This document shows, piece after piece, positions 60,460 to 64,000 of a DNA stretch of 64,000 bases. The notes beneath the pieces were generated by a model. The model did no database searches. It was not told where the DNA came from and worked only from the letters and a program-made list of their open reading frames with translations. The first letter of the stretch is position 1. Each line of letters starts with the position of its first letter. Source of the DNA: Harmonia axyridis (Eukaryota; Arthropoda; Insecta; Coleoptera; Coccinellidae); contig NC_059503.1 of the NCBI RefSeq assembly GCF_914767665.1, positions 16,740,001 to 16,804,000 on the forward strand, written 5' to 3'. A program made the position numbers and the translations under genes.

Positions 60460-60785
60460 TATATTATTTAGTCTCATGCGAGTGGTGCTTGTACCTTTGA
60501 AGCTATACCAATAATTATTTTTCAATATGAATTAACGATATTGCTTTTATTTCTTTTACAAATATAATTGCCACTTTGAGAGTTAACTTGTTTACAGTGC
60601 CTAATTTTGTTAGTTCAGTTTTGAGATTCTGACCTACACTTTCCAGAAATGAGTGTTTTTTATGAGAATAGATTGAAGGTATCGCATCAAATGATGACTG
60701 CTATGGCACCTAAGTATTTGATTTTTTGCAATAGTAAGAAAAAAATAAGTGTCTTCGAAGAAGTTCTGATATATGCTTCAAAAAT

Positions 60786-61124
60786 ATGAGAAGTGGTGAC
60801 GACGAGGTCGTTGTTCCAGATTACATCATGGAAGAAGCGAATGCGACTGCAGAAAATGTTAAATCAGTGAAATTGAAAACTTTGTATGAGAAGGAATAGT
60901 GGGGTTTTGCACATGGAGAAATAATAAGAACGCCATTGGTGTCAGAGGAAATTTCATTTTGGCGTATATTTCCTAGCGGAGAAAATTCAATTTTCATGTC
61001 TATGGTCTTATTACTCGCAACACAAAAAAATGTTGGAAGATATAAGCAGATTTTACCGAGTTTCCCTTTTCGGCCAACATTCCAGATGTTACAAAACAAA
61101 AAAGAAGAGATGAATCGAAATTAA
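60786..61124 (+). pseudogene. Tyrosine-recombinase-like (Crypton-type) N-terminal relic
   Basis: From ATG 60786 the frame reads VVVPDYIMEEANATAENVKS and then VKLKTLYEKE before a TAG at 60897. If that codon is read through, the frame continues WGFAHGEIIRTPLVSEEISF, later SMVLLLATQKNVGRYKQI, and stops at 61124, 112 codons in all. The layout (KSxKTLYEKEYxxF, then an LVSEE block, then a YSML...NV..YK helix) resembles the SAM-like N-terminal domain of Crypton-derived tyrosine-recombinase copies common in insect genomes. The catalytic domain is absent. Moderate confidence; no search could be run. Confidence 0.5.
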
Positions 61125-61187
61125 ATGACAGTTATTCTATTTCCACATTTGGATTATATAAATAACAATTCTCTGGCTGTAGCTAAA

Positions 61188-61215
61188 AAAAAGCTACTAT
61201 GTATAGTAGCTTTTT
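61188..61215. repeat. Perfect 12-bp-arm hairpin
   Basis: AAAAAGCTACTA and TAGTAGCTTTTT around a four-base loop TGTA. It might be a MITE remnant or a chance palindrome. Confidence 0.8.
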
Positions 61216-62406
61216 CAGAGTGTACATTTTGAATAAATGTGAACTGAATCAATAGTTATTTATGTATTCATACAGATTTTTACATGAGTAGCTGCGGGTC
61301 ATCCAGACCTCCCAGAAAATATGTGTATATATATTATTTTTTACGCCGTTAAAAAATACATAAGGAATAAGGAATTTTCGAATAACTAGTGACGAAATGG
61401 ATCTTCCATAATTTTCAGAGTTGGCTCACGTAATCTTTCTGTAATTTATCCTAAGAAAATTAGGAGTACTTCAGTTGACTTACCTCATTCCTGGTTTCAT
61501 AAAACAGTGAATTTAAGATATAACTTATGCAGGTGCACTCATGTAAGCTGGCTGTAGGTTGCAGAGTGCAAGCCACGGAGCAAGTCGTTGACCTTAAGTG
61601 GATGGAATTATAGATGGTAAAACTGTAGGACTGCAAGTAGACTGCTAGTTATTTATATTTCCGAGGAAACTGGGCAACATGCAATGGTATCGTGGCCATA
61701 TTTCAACTTCTTATAATAGACTTTCCAATTCTTCCTGTATTTTTGTCAATGAATCACTCTGTACAACATGAATGACACTGCAGCATGAATGTTAAACAGG
61801 ATTGTAGCCCACACATTCCACATCATGAGGTTTCTTAGGGCAAACTGTTATATTCCTTTTTTTTCTCAATTCGATCATTCTGCAGATATTCGTAATTTTT
61901 CATCATGGTCTACTCGCAGAAATGAAATATTGAATTATTACTCAATTAATACAATCCCCATTAGTTTACGTGCTCGTTCAAATATTCAATAATATTCTAA
62001 ATGAATTTCACTACTCCAGTTGAAGAATACAGTAATCTTCTAAATATAGTGTTTACAATAACCTTAGTTGTACACAATGTTCCAATTGTGATATGGCTCA
62101 TTCCATTTATGTTTAATTTTAAATATTTAATCTATTCGATCCTTACTTGGCGGAAATTCATTATAAATAAAATAAAAACAAATTATTTCCCACAAATAAT
62201 TTATTGTCTGCGACGTTTGTTTCGTCACACTGTGTTTTCTTTCGACTGGAGTCAAAAAATGTGAATGTCTAATAGATATTCGATTCAATGATGATTTGCA
62301 AGTAAATTTATGAATAACGGATTCCATTTAGATAATAAGTATTCTTATATCTACTTCTTGGTGAAAAAACCTTTGAAATGACGTTTTATGATACAGGACC
62401 TCAGAG
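61216..62406. other. Intergenic DNA
   Basis: AT-rich; frames of 66-87 codons at 61789-62327 lack domains. Nothing recognised. Confidence 0.35.
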
Positions 62407-63011
62407 TTATGACCATAGATAGAGGGATCATACGTAATTTTCAGTGAGCAAATTTTGACCCCAACATGAACTATCAAATTCGACATAAGGTGCGCTGAAA
62501 TGAAAACATATCAGTGATACGATATTACACTCAATTCGCGAGTTTATCTACAAAGAACGCACTTCTCATGTCCAATAGTGAATCACTGTTTCATATTAAC
62601 TCAAAATATATTGGAATAAATCCCTAAATATATCAGAAATTCAGAAAACAATTTCAAGCGCGCCAAATGACGTGAAACAACCGATTACACTAGGAGAGCA
62701 AAAGTTGCCAAACTTTGGATTTCAACAGTGGATGCGAAGGGCTGGTTTATGATGATGATGATGATACATAAAATAATAAATATTCTGCTTATTATAAATT
62801 CGACAATTAGGAAAAATATTGGATTCCAAATATTCAAATTTGCATATTTAATCGGGATGCACTCAAATAAATATATTTCATTCAATATAATATACATTAA
62901 TAATGATATTGTTAAATTGTGGATTTGAAAATATATCACAATCCGACAACGTATTATAACCATGTTGGGGACATGTAAAAATTGCTTATACTTCCTCTGT
63001 CTATGTTTAGT
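62407..63011 (+). mobile_element. ~0.6-kb MITE, copy C
   Basis: Same orientation as copy B, with ends CCATAGATAGAGGGATCATAC and CTCTGTCTATGTTTAGTA and shared blocks ATCAGTGATACGATATTACA, TCAATTCGCGAGTTT and CAATCCGACAACGTAT. It contains a short GATGAT microsatellite at about 62750 that copy B lacks. Non-coding. Confidence 0.85.
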
Positions 63012-64000
63012 ACTCTATGTACAGGACTAAACGAATCCGAAACAAGGATAGACACCCTTCAATAACCTTGCCAAAAATGTCGCTAGGTAACAGTAAAACA
63101 CTTTGAACTTATTTAATAATCCCAAACTAGAAATGAGATCACAAACAAGGCCTAACAAACATTCCAAGGTAGCTGAAGTTCCATTGTTAGAAAATCCTTG
63201 TGTGATATCACCCTCTTTTGTATAATGATACTGCTGAAATTACACACGGACTTAATTGAAGTAGGTATTAATTTAAGGTATGAAATAATTAATCATCAGA
63301 ACGGATTAACCCATCCAGTTCTAAACCCTTGTGATATGGGTTGGTCCACTATTTGTCGATAAACATCGGTGTCCTAACCGATTAAATCCGCCTAATCTTC
63401 CCTTATTCTCAAAGCAGTATCAGATATTGGTGTTTGATATTCCGTTATGTCAATAAATCTCAGCCTTGATCTATTGGTCCTTCATATTAGGTGCGCTGTG
63501 AAGCTTTTGGTGGAGAATTGATTATCCTAAGGATATTTACCCCAATTTAAAAGGTTGCAGGCTTGGGTACATAAAAAGTTCGTGCATATTTTGTGTGTCT
63601 CTGGTAGGAAAACAAAACAAACTCTCTTTTCACTCATTCCATTTTTTTCTTTGATTGTTCAGTTTATAAACGGTGGACACTATAGCGGGGTTATCCATGT
63701 TGTAATTCAGATTTCACAGTCCTGTCTTAAATTTCATTCGTTTTTTTCCCCAAAAAATTCACTTAACTAAAAAATCTACTTGACTTTCAAATGACCTTAA
63801 AATCAAACTCCAAAGTCAAATTGAATTTCTGCTTTCGATGCTCCTCTGAAGACTAAGAAAAATCTTAGCTCCTCCGTGAATCTTCGAAAATGAGTCACCC
63901 TGTATATGTAATTTCCAATGGTTCAATTGACCCATGATGAAACGAGCACTCAAAAGCTCCAAAAGTCTCGTGAGTGCTTTCTTCATTTATCTGTTTGATA
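63012..64000. other. Intergenic DNA to window end
   Basis: About 40 bp at 63690-63730 resemble 35222-35262. An isolated MITE-like end GAGTCACCCTGTATA lies near 63893. No gene recognised. Confidence 0.35.

Noticed and set aside
1..64000. tRNA, rRNA, CRISPR array or viral gene cluster
   Set aside because: No tRNA A/B boxes with cloverleaf pairing, no rRNA-like block, no regularly spaced short repeats and no virus-like open frames were seen.

Overview
The window reads as insect nuclear DNA: AT-rich, one intron-split protein gene with canonical GT-AG introns, and about 50 kb of decayed transposable elements of families common in insects (Tc1/mariner, Jockey-like non-LTR, PIF/Harbinger, many MITEs). 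The species cannot be fixed from sequence alone; a beetle is my guess, not a demonstration.

Region by region. 1-2695: 5' flank with one foldback repeat. 2696-12257: a complete seven-exon gene for an NRAMP-family divalent metal transporter (Malvolio orthologue, 538 residues), the only clearly intact gene. Its intron 4 is about 97% made of four head-to-tail 408-bp units, intron 3 holds a 219-bp MITE and intron 5 an 836-bp PIF/Harbinger-type element. 12.3-25 kb: a Tc1-type element with long terminal repeats and a broken transposase, several non-LTR and mariner relics, and an LTR-like block. 25-40 kb: mostly featureless AT-rich DNA with a compound foldback element near 30.0-30.4 kb, a 5'-truncated RpL38 copy, small MITEs and hairpins. 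40-49 kb: a near-complete foldback MITE inserted into a LINE relic, a single inverted copy of the 408-bp unit, a LINE RNase H/zinc-motif relic, a second foldback MITE whose end coincides with the breakpoint of an ~830-bp tandem duplication, and a trimer of ~375-bp units with long hairpins. 49-64 kb: mariner relics, two more copies of a ~0.6-kb MITE, a tyrosine-recombinase-like relic and unremarkable AT-rich DNA.

The most unusual signal is structural. At least five loci with unrelated primary sequence fold into the same kind of hairpin: stem, symmetric GA opposite GA, short inner stem, and an apex of the form C-GNA-G or C-GNRA-G, all on one strand, often with a second GA/GA step further out. 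A divergent copy at 54.9 kb keeps the two GA/GA steps and the exact spacing of the 408-bp family while its outer stem sequence has changed on both sides. Two of these families occur as whole-number tandem arrays (4 x 408 bp; about 3 x 375 bp), and the 408-bp unit also occurs as an exact monomer elsewhere. This suggests, without proving, a class of small non-coding mobile units copied through a circular or concatemeric intermediate and recognised by folded single strands.
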